A DNA stretch of 64,000 nucleotides from Epiperipatus broadwayi. Its lineage: Eukaryota; Onychophora; Udeonychophora; Euonychophora; Peripatidae. Positions 51,031-63,074 of this stretch are shown here, piece after piece. The first letter of the stretch is position 1, and every line of letters starts with the position of its first letter. The notes under the pieces are model-generated. The model saw only the letters and a program-made list of their open reading frames with translations, was not told where the DNA came from and ran no database searches. Made by a program: the position numbers and the translations under genes. Location of the stretch: positions 62,001-126,000 of the forward strand of contig JAQFVV010013401.1 of NCBI GenBank assembly GCA_028023455.1. Reading direction: 5' to 3'.

Positions 51031-51414
51031 ATATATATATAAAATGTTTATAATCTATGCTTTTTATGACATTTAAAAAAACAGTGTACAATTGTACTTT
51101 TCTTACTGCATATTTTTGTGTTAATGCTTTTTTTTTATTTCAAAAATATACACACTGTACAATCTTAAAATGTCTCATGGAATGTTATGAACAGTACGTT
51201 ACTTGACTCGTTACCTAATTCCAAATAACTTTATACATATATCTCGTCAACATTTACTACTTAAAACTTCAATACACTACGGTGTAAAAAGTCTGTTAAT
51301 TATTACTTTACAAAATCTGAACATTTCAATACTTTAAAATAAAAAAAAATCCAATGAAAACAACATTTCCATCCAATTCAAAAAAACACACCCTCTCTCC
51401 AAGCCGTAATCATT

Positions 51415-51660
51415 TTATAAACTGTGCGAATTCGGAAAATGTATTTGCTGCGTAAAACATACATGCTGTACTGCAACGCGACATAGTGGCCTGCAATCTG
51501 TAGCACAACAAAAAAATTGTATTATAGAAAATTCAGGTTCGAAGGTGTCAGCCGCGGAAACGGCATTTTTATGTGTTTTAGCACGAAAACAGCACCATCC
51601 AGTGGGATATATCTGCTCATCGACGACAACCAAAACATTTACAAATATATCTCGCTAGAG
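51415..51660 (-). other. CpG-rich patch with 72-codon open frame
   Basis: This 250-bp stretch has clearly more CpG than anything nearby (CAACGCGACA, CAGCCGCGGAAACGG, CATCGACGAC). The minus strand has an open frame from 51633 to 51415 with a Cys-rich middle (QFFCCATDCRPLCRV). On the same strand TTTTTTTGTTGTGCTACAG looks like a splice acceptor at about 51497. It may be an exon or a decayed element. I recognise no family. Confidence 0.28.
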
Positions 51661-53109
51661 ATTAGGGCACTGATGGACAAGTGACAAGATGTTTGCGAAA
51701 ATGTCTGATGGGATAATTTATTTTTTTGTTTCATTGTCTCTAATTTGTTTTTAAATGTGTTAAAATTTTTTGCATTACTATTGTAAAGATAAATGCACCT
51801 AGTGCAATTATAAACCTGTAAAAAACCGTCTACACATTTATTTTATTGCCCAAATAAATATATAGAAATACATCTTCTATTTATTATCTTAGCCCACTGT
51901 AACACTTTTTCAATCTAAAATGTTTGTTAGCTTATGCAAGTAATCCAATTAATCATTATATGCTGTATGCGTGTGTGTGTGTTAGTAAGTAATGCCATCA
52001 TGGTAAATATAAATGCATGTAGCATAACAATTACATGCATGAATTTGAGCAGTAAGTTGGAGACAGGGATATATAAGAGTTGTTTTGCAATAAGGAATAA
52101 TCTTTCTATATATCATGTTACAAAGAAAACTTTAATCAGTTAAACGCATAGATCAGTTCATGCGTAATTGAAATTGTATAAAATCAAAGTAAGTTAATGC
52201 GAAAAGTTTTTACTCGTTCTAATAATAAAATGTTCCCGATATTTTTGTTAACTGTTTTGTATTGTTTTACTAAATAATGTTTTAGAGCTGAACAGTCATT
52301 TGCGTTTCATAGAGATCAATTTCGTCTGACATTTTGTAAATTTCATTTTGTTTATTCCTTGCATGTTTCAAATTGATGAGACTTGCTTTTTGCTATAAAT
52401 ATGCGAAAGAAAAGTAAAGCCAAGAAGTTTTAGAATGATTGATGTCCGATTTTTCATTATCCTTAACTTTTATCAGCAAATTTGTTTGTATTCTTCGTTG
52501 TTTAATTGTATTTTATTTTTCTTTCCCAGAACCGCTTATTTTTATAGTCTTATACTAATATTTGTTCATTTGCATTAGAAAACTAATATTTTTAATAGAA
52601 AATAATATTTTGCTCAACTAAGGAATGTGAAATAAATATATTTAAATTCCGATAAATAAATACGTCATTCAAATAAAAGTAATTAAATTAAATTATAAGC
52701 CTAATAAATGTTTAGCTAAGAAAAGTTTAAGTTACAAAGTTTGCTATAATATTATGTTAAACCGCTTTCGATATCTTGATCTTAATTTTATATGTGAAAA
52801 AAAAAAAAAAAACCCAGCCTAGTAAAAAAAAAACATATACTCCATTATTTTTGTAAGGCTGCTGATTTTATCAAAAACAAGTTATCGTTTTTTATTAAAT
52901 AAATGTAAATTCTTATATACACAAGTGTATATGTATGTAGGTAGACAAAATAAAATTTAAAGAAGCTGCTACCATGACAATGGCAAACAATCCCATAAGT
53001 TAGTGATTATACATAATATATGGGAACCACTAACCAACTTTGCTTTGAGAAAAAAGTGGAGAAATCAGACGGAACATCATAGATAAGTATATGAAATTTC
53101 TACTGACTG
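51661..53109. other. AT-rich sequence without gene
   Basis: A (GT)n-like run near 51970. The short frame at 51934 has no recognisable domain. Confidence 0.4.
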
Positions 53110-53270
53110 TTCCCTTGGACAGAATGGCTCAGTTGATTAGAGTGTTACCTTAAAATTCAATACTCAAGAATCTAAGGGTCCAGATTAGATTCCCATGCTT
53201 GTACTATCACTGGTCAGGCCAGAAACACCCTGAAGAAGAGGGGAGAATAATACCTCTCAAAAAGATTGTG
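53110..53270 (+). mobile_element. Possible tRNA-derived SINE of another family
   Basis: AATGGCTCAGTTGATTAGAG fits an A box (TGGCTCAGT.G.TAGAG). About 55 bp later GGGTCCAGATTAGATTCCC is a stretched B-box-like segment. CACTGGTCAGGCCAGAAAC follows, resembling a SINE body. No poly-A tail or TSD identified. Confidence 0.4.
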
Positions 53271-55189
53271 CATATACTAACCTGTGTGTTATTATTAACA
53301 GTTGAAAGTATTTGGAATATTTAAATAAAGTTAATTTTTTCTAAAGACATTCAAAACCCATATTAGATTATGAAAATAGTCCAATATATAAATACAACTA
53401 AAACACCACCATCACAAACCTTCAGAAAAACAAATATACATTACGTACAGTCAAAATGATATCAATAGCAAGGTATCAAAAGTGGTTTAGCATAATATTA
53501 TATAAAAAACATTGAAACTTAAGCTTTTCTTATTTAAGCATTACTGGCACTTCTAATTTAATTTAATTACAATTTGTCTAAGAAATGTTAAATATATATA
53601 TATAATTAAAATAAAAATAATAAGAACTTCGAGATATATCACAACACACAGCTTGATTTTGATCCTGATCCAAGAGGATTTTGAAATTTTGGTACTTTAG
53701 TATTAGAACTGCTGTAAAATATCAGTCATACTTGGTTAAGGCTAGGCTTAGAGTTTGATTTAGGTTCAGGTTAAGGTTGAGCTCAACATTTATCACAGCA
53801 GATCTAATATTAAAGTTCTGAAGAGAACATAAATGTTTTTTAGCTACATAGTTAGCAACTAACTCATCTATTTACCTAATAGGAATCGATTTTAGATAAA
53901 AAATGAAGATATTAGGATGATTTGTTTTGGTCACATGACATAATATTCTAATATAATATACATATATACATAATGCAGTCTTCACTACTGATAGAGAAGT
54001 GTCCAACTTCTATGAATGCTAAGTCCATGGTTAGTTTTAATGAATTATAGTTCTTAATTTTTTGCTTAGCTCTCTTTGGGCTCTTTAGCATTACAGTCAT
54101 ATGGTTAGACTCATTTTGTGGTTAAAACTTAGTATTGATTTATTAGTTCAAAAAAACTTGAAGATGTCAATAGTCCACAGAACAATCCAAGAGAAAAACT
54201 TAAAAAGTAATGACTAGAACTTTAAAGGGTTTTGATTGGTTAATTGATTGATTTTGAGTGGATCAATAAAATAGTAATCTTCCTTCCATTTTATTCTTAT
54301 TTATGATCAAGAAAAAAATTGTTTTATTGTGGTCACTGATTTAAATATATATGATTATTTCTATGAAGCATTTATGTAATAACTATTAAAAAATAAATAT
54401 ATTTATGTTTACATTTAGATTTTTTAAAAATATGTTTCATTTTTAAAAATAGAAGTAAAGTAAAATAATAATGGTTAAAAAGGACTGTTATTCCATACTC
54501 TCAAAAATGGATGTACCGAATTTTTATAATATTCTAATAATTATCAATTTCATATTTTATGACAAGTTTTCATGAGATTATCAGGACTTATAAAAAAATC
54601 ATTCATGTTTTACCTTTATTTGCATTATGTTTTCCCTTTATAATTTTTGTTTTTATATTTAACCAAGTTCAAATATGATTTTACATGATTTTCTTTTTTC
54701 ATTTGTGAACATATATTTGTAACAAGTCAAGTCCAATTTATTGAATTCTCATGTAAAATAAAGGTTTAAATATTAAAATCAAATGTTGAATATTGACAGT
54801 GAGTGCCACCAGGGAAAACAATACAAATGTCACTTGGCTGAAGGGTTAATAGTGATAATTTCTAATACTGTATCTGAATACTGACTGTGGCTTTCTGACA
54901 GCTGAAGAAGAGTGTTAATGCTATAAATAATTGTCATGGAATAGGTGATTGGTTGATTATCTTAATTTGATTGTTAAAGGAAGTAAATGTATATTACCAG
55001 TGATTTAATTGCTTGTTTGTTTAAATTTTGTTTGACTACTTAATTTACATATGTATCACATTTAGGGTGTTAACTATACTATGAAGTTGTATATACACAT
55101 TAATATGACTTTTTACAGTTATTAAATATATAAGTAATTATTAAATAACAATATTAGTATATGTGATTTAGATAAAACTATTCTTCTAT
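53271..55189. other. AT-rich sequence without gene
   Basis: A degenerate run near 53739-53790 (GGCTTAGAGTTTG, GGTTCAGGTTAAGGTTGAG) loosely resembles telomere-like repeats. Parts of 54370-54780 resemble 56350-57150, suggesting an old duplication. Confidence 0.4.
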
Positions 55190-55257
55190 CCATGTGCTAT
55201 GCATAGAGAGCACTCCATGTTTATTGATGTGGAATGTGGTCTATTCATAGCACATGG
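55190..55257. repeat. Hairpin
   Basis: CCATGTGCTATG and CATAGCACATGG (12 bp, perfect) enclose about 44 nt. Confidence 0.7.
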
Positions 55258-55744
55258 AATGATGTTTAATTTTCTACTGTTTAAGTTACACATCTCTCTA
55301 ACCTTATGTTATTTAATAAATATGTTTATAAACTGACATGATACAATGTTGCAGGTCTTAAAAATAAGATGCTTTCTCTGGTCTAGGATACATAATTACA
55401 AACTTTTCAAGTAATAAGTTGATTTAATAACCTCATTGCACTCTATTTTTTGTGCTATCGGGAATTTGAGTTATTTAATAATAAACTTTAAGAATAAGTG
55501 GACTGGTCATTTTTTAAAAATATTTATTGTTGTGGAATGCTGTCTCTCCATAGTATGTGGATGTAAGAATAGTAGTATTATTTTCTCTAAATTAATATAA
55601 TATAAGCTGTATTAAATTTATGGGTATAATTATTAACTCCTATCTGATTATTAAACAAGGTGATTAACAGTAAAACGCACTCTCTATCTGTGAATATTTG
55701 ATTATTAGTTTTATAATAATTGAGCTGTTTTTCTTACTCATATA

Positions 55745-55860
55745 TTGAGTTCATTCTGAATTTTCATCAATGCTGGCAGAAGCTTATAAACACCCAAAGC
55801 TTAAAGAATAGATGGATCCATTCTATTCTTAATTCTTTGATAATAGAGTGTTATTTATTC
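55745..55860. repeat. Ancient direct repeat, copy 1
   Basis: Matches 57257-57370 in direct order: ATTGAGTT, AGAATTTTCATTAATG (here GAATTTTCATCAATG), AAGCTTA, CCATTCTATTTTTGA or its variant. Roughly 75% by eye. Confidence 0.5.
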
Positions 55861-57256
55861 ATAGCCTAAGAGGAGAATGGATTACTCTATTAATTACAAA
55901 TACATTAAGGTATGACAATTTACTGTTTACAAGTATTAACTTCTATTTGATTATTAAAACAAAGTAATTTAAAGTGAGCTTTAGTGTCCATTCTTAAATA
56001 CTTGATTATTAATGCAACTTAATATCTTCAGATCTGTCAAAATGTGACTTATTTACTTGCAGAAAAAGATGATCATTTTACTACTTTAGATTGCTATTTT
56101 ACTATTATCTTAAATAGTATTAGTATAGGCTTTCCTGTATAGTATTGATTTTTTCATACTGCTTTTATTAATTTTTTAATTGAAAAAAAAAAAAACCCTG
56201 AAACAGTCAGTATTTTATGAACAATTGGCTAGTATCTGAAGTCAGTTGGCTAACATCTACAATTTTTACTCTATTGATTATGATAAAAAAATGCCCAGAA
56301 GATATTCTATTGTTTCTGCTCTAGTTTTTATGCAATGTTTTTAAAATAAAAAATATGATTTTTTCCTTCTTTATAAAACATTTTTAATTATTTTTAGATA
56401 CTAATTAGTTAATAATTGTTTTAAATAAAAAAAAATACACATGTACACTTTTAATTTATTTTTTATCTTTTATTTTTAAAAATAGAAGTTTATAAACTTG
56501 ATTGTAATATAAGAAATCATGGTAAGTGTAATGTCATTATCTGTCAAAATTGACATGGTGTTAACAAATTTTCAAATATTGTAATAATTATAAAGCAAAT
56601 ATCACATTTTAAAAGAGAATTTGATAGATTTATCATAAATACATATTCATTTTTTCTCATTTAAATATTCCAAAAACTTGAGCTCAGTTAAGCCACTATG
56701 AAAAGATATTTTTAAACCAAATATATATATATTTTAATGGAGTAGTACTGAGTTAACTTTTGGTGACTTCTCAACCAGAATCCTAGTCCAAAATTAATTA
56801 ACTAACAATGCTTGTGGTAGGCTGAATATATAGTTTTTAAAATATGCTAGTAGCTTGACTCAGCTCAAGTTTTTGGAGTATTTTATTAGGATATGAAGAG
56901 AGTATAAAATTAAATAAATGTTCTCATTTAAATAAAAAATGTAGAAAAAAAAAACAAATTAGTTTCTTTTCTGAGAATTTACCTTCAATTTTGAATGACA
57001 TAATTACATCTTTTGTTTGTATTTACAACTCATTTTTCCAGTATTTGTAAAATTCTCAAATTTGATTATTAAAAATATACTTTGATTGTAAAATTGAATT
57101 AAAATGTCAAGTTCAATTTATTAAGTTTTAGTATAAAAATTTTATATGGAGATAAAAAGTTGAGGATTTTCAAAAACTTCCACTAGGTGTAACAATAGAA
57201 AATAACAGAATTTGTAGTGACATAATTATTAATGCTACATTTTTATCTGGCTGACA
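55861..57256. other. AT-rich sequence without gene
   Basis: Between the two direct repeats. Only short chance frames and poly-A/T runs. Confidence 0.4.
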
Positions 57257-57370
57257 TATTGAGTTTTTTTCAGAATTTTCATTAATGTTAGAATAAGTAA
57301 GCTTACAAACATCAAAAGCTTAAGGAATAGGAAGACCCATTCTATTTTTGACTCTTTTTCAACAATGTTA
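57257..57370. repeat. Ancient direct repeat, copy 2
   Basis: Second member of the pair described at 55745-55860. The interval between has no recognisable gene. Confidence 0.5.
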
Positions 57371-58190
57371 ATGGTAACTTTTAATATGTAATGATTTTAG
57401 TGTTTTATGAAAATGTCTTAATATGGTCTTTATTAACTTTAATTAGCTATCTCACATTAAATCATTTACCAATTACCATATCACATTAAAATTATAATAC
57501 TTCTGACAGTTAAAACTAATAAATAGGTAGATATAATATGTTTACGAGTCAGGTTTAAATTAAGTTAGAATTTATATTAATATTATTTCTCTTCACAACT
57601 CAACCAATGTATCAGCAGGCATTTTAATGTTTGAAAATCTGTAAATTTATTTGTTTTACTACACAGTTCAAATACATCTTCATTATCATCATCATAACTA
57701 ATTAATCTGTTTTCCTATAGTAAATTTATCTAGATGAAGATGAAATCTGTTTTACTTTTAAATTAAAGTTACAGTTAATTTAGGTATGCAAATGTGTGAA
57801 CAGACTGAGAATAAAAAATATTAATTTTATATTCTTTTTACCATTACACAAAATTTGGTTGAACTAAGATAAGATTTGATAACCACCATTGCATAATAAT
57901 TCCTCCTTTTTCCGTATGAATTTTTATTAAGATGGCAAAAATGATTTAACAATGTATTCATAGAAATGTTATTGAAGGTGATTTAATTTCTCCTTAAGTA
58001 ATCGTTACATGGTAGAATCATGAAGTACTCATTTTAAAAACATTTGTGACAAAAAAATCTCTTACATTTAAACACGTGTTATCTAATTAGTTGTCAGCAA
58101 GGACTGTAAGTGTAACCATTTTTTTATATCTGCTTTGGAACATTTTAAATAAAAGTGCCTTCAACTTTATAAAAAAATACATTATATATA
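57371..58190. other. AT-rich sequence without gene
   Basis: No supportable feature. Ends in a short (TA)n that forms the border of the PLE palindrome. Confidence 0.4.
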
Positions 58191-58391
58191 TATAATTATA
58201 CAACTGAATATTTGTAAATACAGTAACTAAATAATTAAAAATTTTATCCACTTAGGAGCGCTTTCGATTATCCCAGTAATCTGTGTCAACTAAAGCTTTG
58301 AAATGCTAACTTTCCCACAATTCCGTGATCTTAATGTTTGCTGCTTGCCTGTTATTAAGTCATGTTTATATTTGTATATTAACATAGCTTT

Positions 58392-58917
58392 CTATATTTT
58401 TCTTTTATTGTTATTTTTTTTAATTTGCAATACTTTTACACTGTTAAAATTGAAGTCAAAACCATAAATACGTGATTTATTATGGTCATAAAAAACAGAT
58501 GCTGAAATATTATTATCTACTATGCAATTTTGTTTCGATTTCTGAACACATTTTAATAATAGCAAGTGTTCTTTAGTTCTTTTTTCCAATGTGCATCTAG
58601 ATTCACCTATATATACTGCCACACCTACATATCCATTTATAAATGACACAATTTTTATTTATAAATGAGTTTTTATCTTTGGAGTTATTTATTAATTTGT
58701 TTAATGTAGGAGGTGTGTAAAATGCAATCTCACATATATCTTTATAAATTTTCCTTATAAACTTTACTTGATCATTTGAAATATATGGGATTGATATCCA
58801 TATTTTTTTATTAGCAGGAGAATCAATATTATTATTAAAATTTTTATTTTTATATTTTGTATTAAAATCTCTAATAACATTATATATGTGATTATAGCTG
58901 TATCCAGCATTTAACAA
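58392..58917 (-). pseudogene. PLE endonuclease and linker, frameshifted copy
   Basis: On the minus strand, 58917-58603 encodes a linker (YNVIRDFNTKYKNK, WISIPYISNDQVKFI, then FYTPPTLNKLI) typical of the region between PLE reverse transcriptase and endonuclease. It continues with the GIY-like strand CVIYKWICRCGS. A frameshift near 58625 moves the rest, YIGESRCTLEKRTKEH and the downstream domain, into the frame of 58649-58392, which stops early after NNNKRKI. The Cys pair (C-R-C) is kept. The RT core is absent. The copy is inactive because of the frameshift, the premature stop and the truncation. Confidence 0.78.
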
Positions 58918-58942
58918 TTCATTTGAATATATTTCAATATTT

Positions 58943-59288
58943 TGTCATTTATAAATGGATATGTAGGTATGGCAGTGGATATATAGGTGAATCTAAATGT
59001 ACGTTGGAAAAAAGAACTAAAGAACATTTGCTATTATTAAAATGTGTTCAGAAATCAAAACAAAATTGCATAGTAGATAATAATATTTCAGCATCTGTTT
59101 TTTACGACCATAATAAATCATGTATTTATGGTTTTGACTTCAATTTTAACAGTGTAAAAATATTGCAAATTGAAAAAAATAACAATAAAAGAAAAATAAA
59201 GGAAGCTATGCTAATATACAAATATAAACATGACTTAATTAACAGGCAAGCAGAAAACGTTAAAATCATGGAATTGTGGGAAAGTTAG
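58943..59288 (+). pseudogene. PLE GIY-YIG endonuclease, inverted copy
   Basis: The open plus-strand frame, usable from about 58947, reads FVIYKWICRYGSGYIGESK, CTLEKRTKEHLLLL, DNNISASVFYDHNKS, and ends KEAMLIYKYKHDLINRQA then LWES. This includes the GIY-like strand, the YIG strand, the catalytic Arg region (KRTKEH) and the conserved Glu helix (KEAMLIYK). It begins within the domain, lacks RT and linker, and one zinc-type Cys is Tyr (ICRY). It keeps the full C-terminus that the minus-strand copy has lost. The ATG at 58923 belongs to flanking sequence, so no functional start is present. Confidence 0.8.
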
Positions 59289-59403
59289 CATTTCAAAGCT
59301 TTAGTTGACAAAGATTACTGGGATAATTGAAAGCGCTCCTAAGTGGATAAAATTTTTAATTATTTAGTTACTGTATTTACAAATATTAAGTTATATAATT
59401 ATG

Positions 59404-59851
59404 TATATTGCTTTAAAAATACAGACATCAAATAATATTATATATATATATATTTGTTATTAATGTTACTTAAAATTTATATTACTAAATATATATTATA
59501 GATTTAAATTCAATGTGATAAATGTCATTATCTATATAGAATTATAACTTTAATTAAAAATTTTAATTCGTTTGTGATATAAACTTTAATAGCGATCAAT
59601 ATTAGAGATAAGGAAGGCTACTGTTGGAATTTTGTAATTCCCTGTTAGTTTTTTTGTTTGTTTATAGAAGAAGAAATAAATTGCTTCTGTTAAAGAGATC
59701 ATATTTAAAATAGGATAACTTAAAATTTTGAGAATTTCTATTGCTTCAAGTAAAAGAAATGGGCTCTTAAATTAAATGTTACAATATTTATAGATATGCA
59801 TATGGGTGTGTGATTATTAATATGAATTCTATAGTTATCCAAGCTCTCAAT
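59404..59851. other. AT-rich sequence without gene
   Basis: Nothing recognised apart from the (TA)n at 59440. Confidence 0.4.
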
Positions 59852-59863
59852 AATTGATTTAAG

Positions 59864-59934
59864 TTGTGAAGTGGCCTTCCAAGAAGCTGACCCAGGTTCG
59901 CTTCCCAGTCAATGCATTTGATCTATGGAAAAAA
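59864..59934 (+). mobile_element. tRNA-derived mini-SINE, 5' truncated, with TSD
   Basis: Perfect 12-bp direct repeat, AATTGATTTAAG, at 59852-59863 and 59935-59946. It contains GGCCTTCCAAG (TCC anticodon region), GACCCAGGTTCGCTTCCC (B box), CAATGCATTTGATC and A(n). Truncated just before the anticodon arm. Confidence 0.8.
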
Positions 59935-59946
59935 AATTGATTTAAG

Positions 59947-60741
59947 CTATTAATACTAGTATTTGGGAGGTACATAGTAGGAAAAGTAATAGCAGTATTG
60001 ACAAATATAAGGAAATTGTGTAATCCGGGTTTAATAAAACTATTTAATTCACATAACTTTAGTTCTATTATTGTAATTTTGTCAGCTTATTGTAGATTGA
60101 GGTAGTGGCCAGACAACATTACTGTTAATTAACTATTTATAGACTAGATGTTCTGATGAAAAGCTCAAGGCTTTGAGTTAGACCCCTGGGATATTTAGGT
60201 TTGTATGTATATAAGAGGTAAGAGCATAGTAAATTGAATAAAATTTTATGCTATAGCATTCTTAAATAATACCTCATTTAGGTTAACATTTAATTGAGAA
60301 ATTAAGAGTTGCAATTTGCTTCATCAAACTGGTGGCACTCAACATATATACAATGCAAAGAGCAGTCAAAAACTACATCATGTTTGTTTGCTAAGGTAGT
60401 TGGATGGTGACGTAATGTGAGATGCAAGAGCTACTCCAAAACCCTCAGAATTTTGTAGTAAAAATTGTTTATCTATTGGTAGTAAAAATTGTTTATCTAT
60501 TTTTAGATGTGACAAATTGAATCTTCTTCAATGTACTATACTTTGATGCAATGCACTAGTTTAAACATACTTTCCAGTTTTCAAAAAAAGATTTGAAACT
60601 TTTGAAAAGTGATGGCTTTTAATGCCTTTGTTTTTGTTTATCATTTCCAAGTCTGCAAAACTTTTTAAAGGCACTTTTTTATTCAGGACAATAAAAAAAC
60701 CTCAGATGATCACCATTTCATATGCTTACACATGCTGTTAA
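59947..60741. other. No gene recognised
   Basis: Includes a tandem 23-bp duplication (TAGTAAAAATTGTTTATCTA) at about 60455-60502. Confidence 0.45.
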
Positions 60742-60985
60742 TAGAAATATCTAACTCTCCATACAGTAGTGCCACCAAGTGCAGGCCTTTTAATCAATGG
60801 ATGCAGGTGTGTTTGTGTATAAAATCCCTATAATTGACCAAGTGCAAGCTTTTGTAATAAATGGATGCAGGAAGATTTATGCATAAAATCCCTGTATAGG
60901 AATTTTATGCACAAATCTTCATGCATCCATTGATTATAAAAACTTGACTTTGATGGCACTATTGTATAGAGTTTGATATTCTTCT
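60742..60985. repeat. Family A ends in palindromic form, ribozyme lost
   Basis: CTCTCCATACAGTAGTGCCA and the complementary GGCACTATTGTATAGAG flank TTTATGC and GCATAAA segments. AATCAATGGATGCAGG recurs three times. No CTGATGA box remains. Confidence 0.65.
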
Positions 60986-61044
60986 TGGAAATAAATAAGA
61001 AATATCAAATAATATCAGAGAGTATGGCTGATGGATAAGCTCGG

Positions 61045-61450
61045 TCATGACATTTTTAATTTAAAATTGTTTCACACTCAAGGCTTTGTGTGCTAGCATG
61101 TTGTTATGGTGAACCATGCACTTGACACTTTAGCATGAATTGAGACGTTTTCATGGTACTGCATCCCACAAACATTTCTGAACCTGTATGTAAAACACAT
61201 GCTGATTTATGAATGAATTCTGAATGAATATTGCTGTTTGCATAAAAAAACAACATCATCTTAACATTAGACTTCACTTATCATGCTTTCTGGGATGTGG
61301 TAAATTTGACACTTCTATTAAACCATTCATAAACTTGTGTTTTCTCCAGAGCATGTTGCTTGTGGGCAGTTTCAAGCATTACAATTGTTTTTTCTAGTGT
61401 TTTCTTAAACAGAACACATTATTTCAAGTTGCGCCAAATTTTCAGACATT
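61045..61450 (-). pseudogene. Mariner-like (Tc1/mariner) transposase relic
   Basis: On the minus strand, 61440-61315 encodes pieces of the N-terminal helix-turn-helix: KFGAT then, in a second frame, VMLETAHKQHALEKTQVYEW plus FNRS, matching the A..ETLEMLK.AYGE.ALS.TQVYEWF pattern of mariner transposases. Near 61113-61066 the same strand has HHNNMLAHKALSVKQF, which corresponds to the HHDNAPAH motif around the second catalytic Asp (here the Asp is Asn). WDAVP (about 61160) lies just upstream, as expected. The segment between the domains is shortened and several stops and frameshifts are present. No inverted termini were found. Confidence 0.62.
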
Positions 61451-62078
61451 ACAAAAGTCAACAAATAACCAGAAGCACAGGGACTTCAATGATATGACAG
61501 ATTGGCAAAGGGGATCTCTACAAAAGATAGATGATAGAAACATACATTACAAGGTTCTCACCCTCCAGAATTGTACTTAATTATATTTAATAAGAGATGT
61601 CCCTAAGAGATTGTCAACAGTTCTTAAAATTATAAATACATAAATAAACACAATTTTAAGAGACAAGGAAAGAATTAGTAATATGGGATTTATTGAAGGT
61701 TATGATATAAAATGGACATAAAAAGTAAAACAAAATATTCCTAATATCTTTAAATAAGTTAGCCAATCATCTTTACAAATGATCATTTATCTAATGTAAT
61801 ATATTTGTAAAATCTTCAGTTTATTGATTAATTAATCAAATGCTATATATGCATATATTAAACCAAACACACTGTTATTAATTTGGTAATATATTTTATA
61901 TAAAAGATGATTACCAACCAAAGTTTAAAGTATCTAGCTGACCATATATTATCAAGACCAACTTATACAATTTGTCTTTGATAAGATAGTCTACAAATAT
62001 TGTAAACATTGATTGTATGTGTATATAACCTTATGGAAAATAAGCTTCCAAAGCAACTGTATTTACATATTTGATGTT
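61451..62078. other. AT-rich sequence without gene
   Basis: No supportable feature between the mariner relic and the hAT element. Confidence 0.4.
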
Positions 62079-62086
62079 CTCTACAG

Positions 62087-62833
62087 CAGTTGTCTTCAAC
62101 CCTTGGTCCATAGAAGTTTTTTGCCACTCTGCAATAGACTGGCAGGAAAGTTTTTAAAAAACAAAATAATAAGAGTTTAAACTTTGAATTAATATAAACA
62201 ATTTTTATTTATTTTTTCATCTCATTTTTACCCAATTAAAAAAAAAAGAAATGGAACGAAAACAAAATCTAATCAATCATACATAAATTAATTTGTTTTT
62301 CTAGTTATCACAAATGTTTATGGGGGGAGGGGTAGAATTAAATTTTTTATTATTTTTCTAAAAAAATTCAAAATTAAAAAAAAGTTTTTATATATAACTT
62401 CATCTTGTATATTTAACATTAAATACAGATATTACATTTATCATAATCATTAACATGTATTTCCCAACATTCAGGTGAATAACATTTTATTCTTGCACGT
62501 GATAACAATGAAATAATAAATGTAGCAATGCAAGCACATTAGTGAGAATGATTGTTATTATACTGCTTTGTGTAACAGTATGACTGCGCAACTCGAGAAA
62601 GAGTGTTCAACATGTGAAGGTAAGCAACACCATTACTATACACAGTAACTAGTGTGTTTTTTTGGTCAGTTATAACAATTATGCTCATCTAAGGCTAAGC
62701 AGTTTACATCTTTAAGAAAATTTATCTATAGACTTTTGCCGGTCCGCAAAACCTTATCCTTATTTTTGCCGGTCCATGAAACCTTATCCTTATTTTTGCT
62801 GGTCTGCAGGTGTGAAAAGATTGAAGACCACTG
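62087..62833. mobile_element. Non-autonomous hAT element with 8-bp TSD
   Basis: Termini CAGTTGTCTTCAA and TTGAAGACCACTG (12 of 13 inverted match) are bounded by a perfect 8-bp duplication, CTCTACAG (62079-62086, 62834-62841), the hAT hallmark. The right end has three tandem 32-bp subterminal units built on TTTTGCCGGTCC and AAACCTTATCCTTAT (62735-62810), likely transposase-binding sites. Length is 747 bp, with no transposase frame. Confidence 0.85.
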
Positions 62834-63074
62834 CTCTACAGCATATAACAATTGTTACAGTTTTACTATAAATCATTTCATATTACTATTTCTGTTATTT
62901 ATATTTAAATGATTGACATTAACAACATTAGACAGAGGAGTGAATTTTAAATTAGTCGAGATATTACTGTTAATCATTTTAAATCCATTGAAATTTCTGA
63001 TTTGTGGAAACAAATCAATTGATTTTAATTCACCTTCCAGGCTAAATTATTATTTATAATAATATAAATAAACA

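Larger units (their letters stand above)
58191..59403. mobile_element. PLE fragment flanked by its own inverted copy
   Basis: Arms of about 460 bp (58191-58651 and 58943-59403) are near-identical reverse complements. Each contains a GIY-YIG endonuclease reading frame plus the downstream terminal sequence (AAGCGCTCCTAAGTGG). The unique 290-bp centre continues the minus-strand copy upstream into the RT-endonuclease linker. The arrangement is one 5'-truncated PLE on the minus strand joined head to head to a shorter plus-strand copy. PLEs are known for partial tandem and inverted terminal repeats. Confidence 0.8.

Noticed and set aside
53739-53790. Second telomere-like array (TTAGAG, TTAGGTT steps)
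   Set aside because: Too short and irregular to separate from chance in a G/T-rich run.
58207-58390. Hammerhead in the terminal region of the 58-kb PLE
   Set aside because: No CTGANGA box with a following stem and GAAA was found in either arm.
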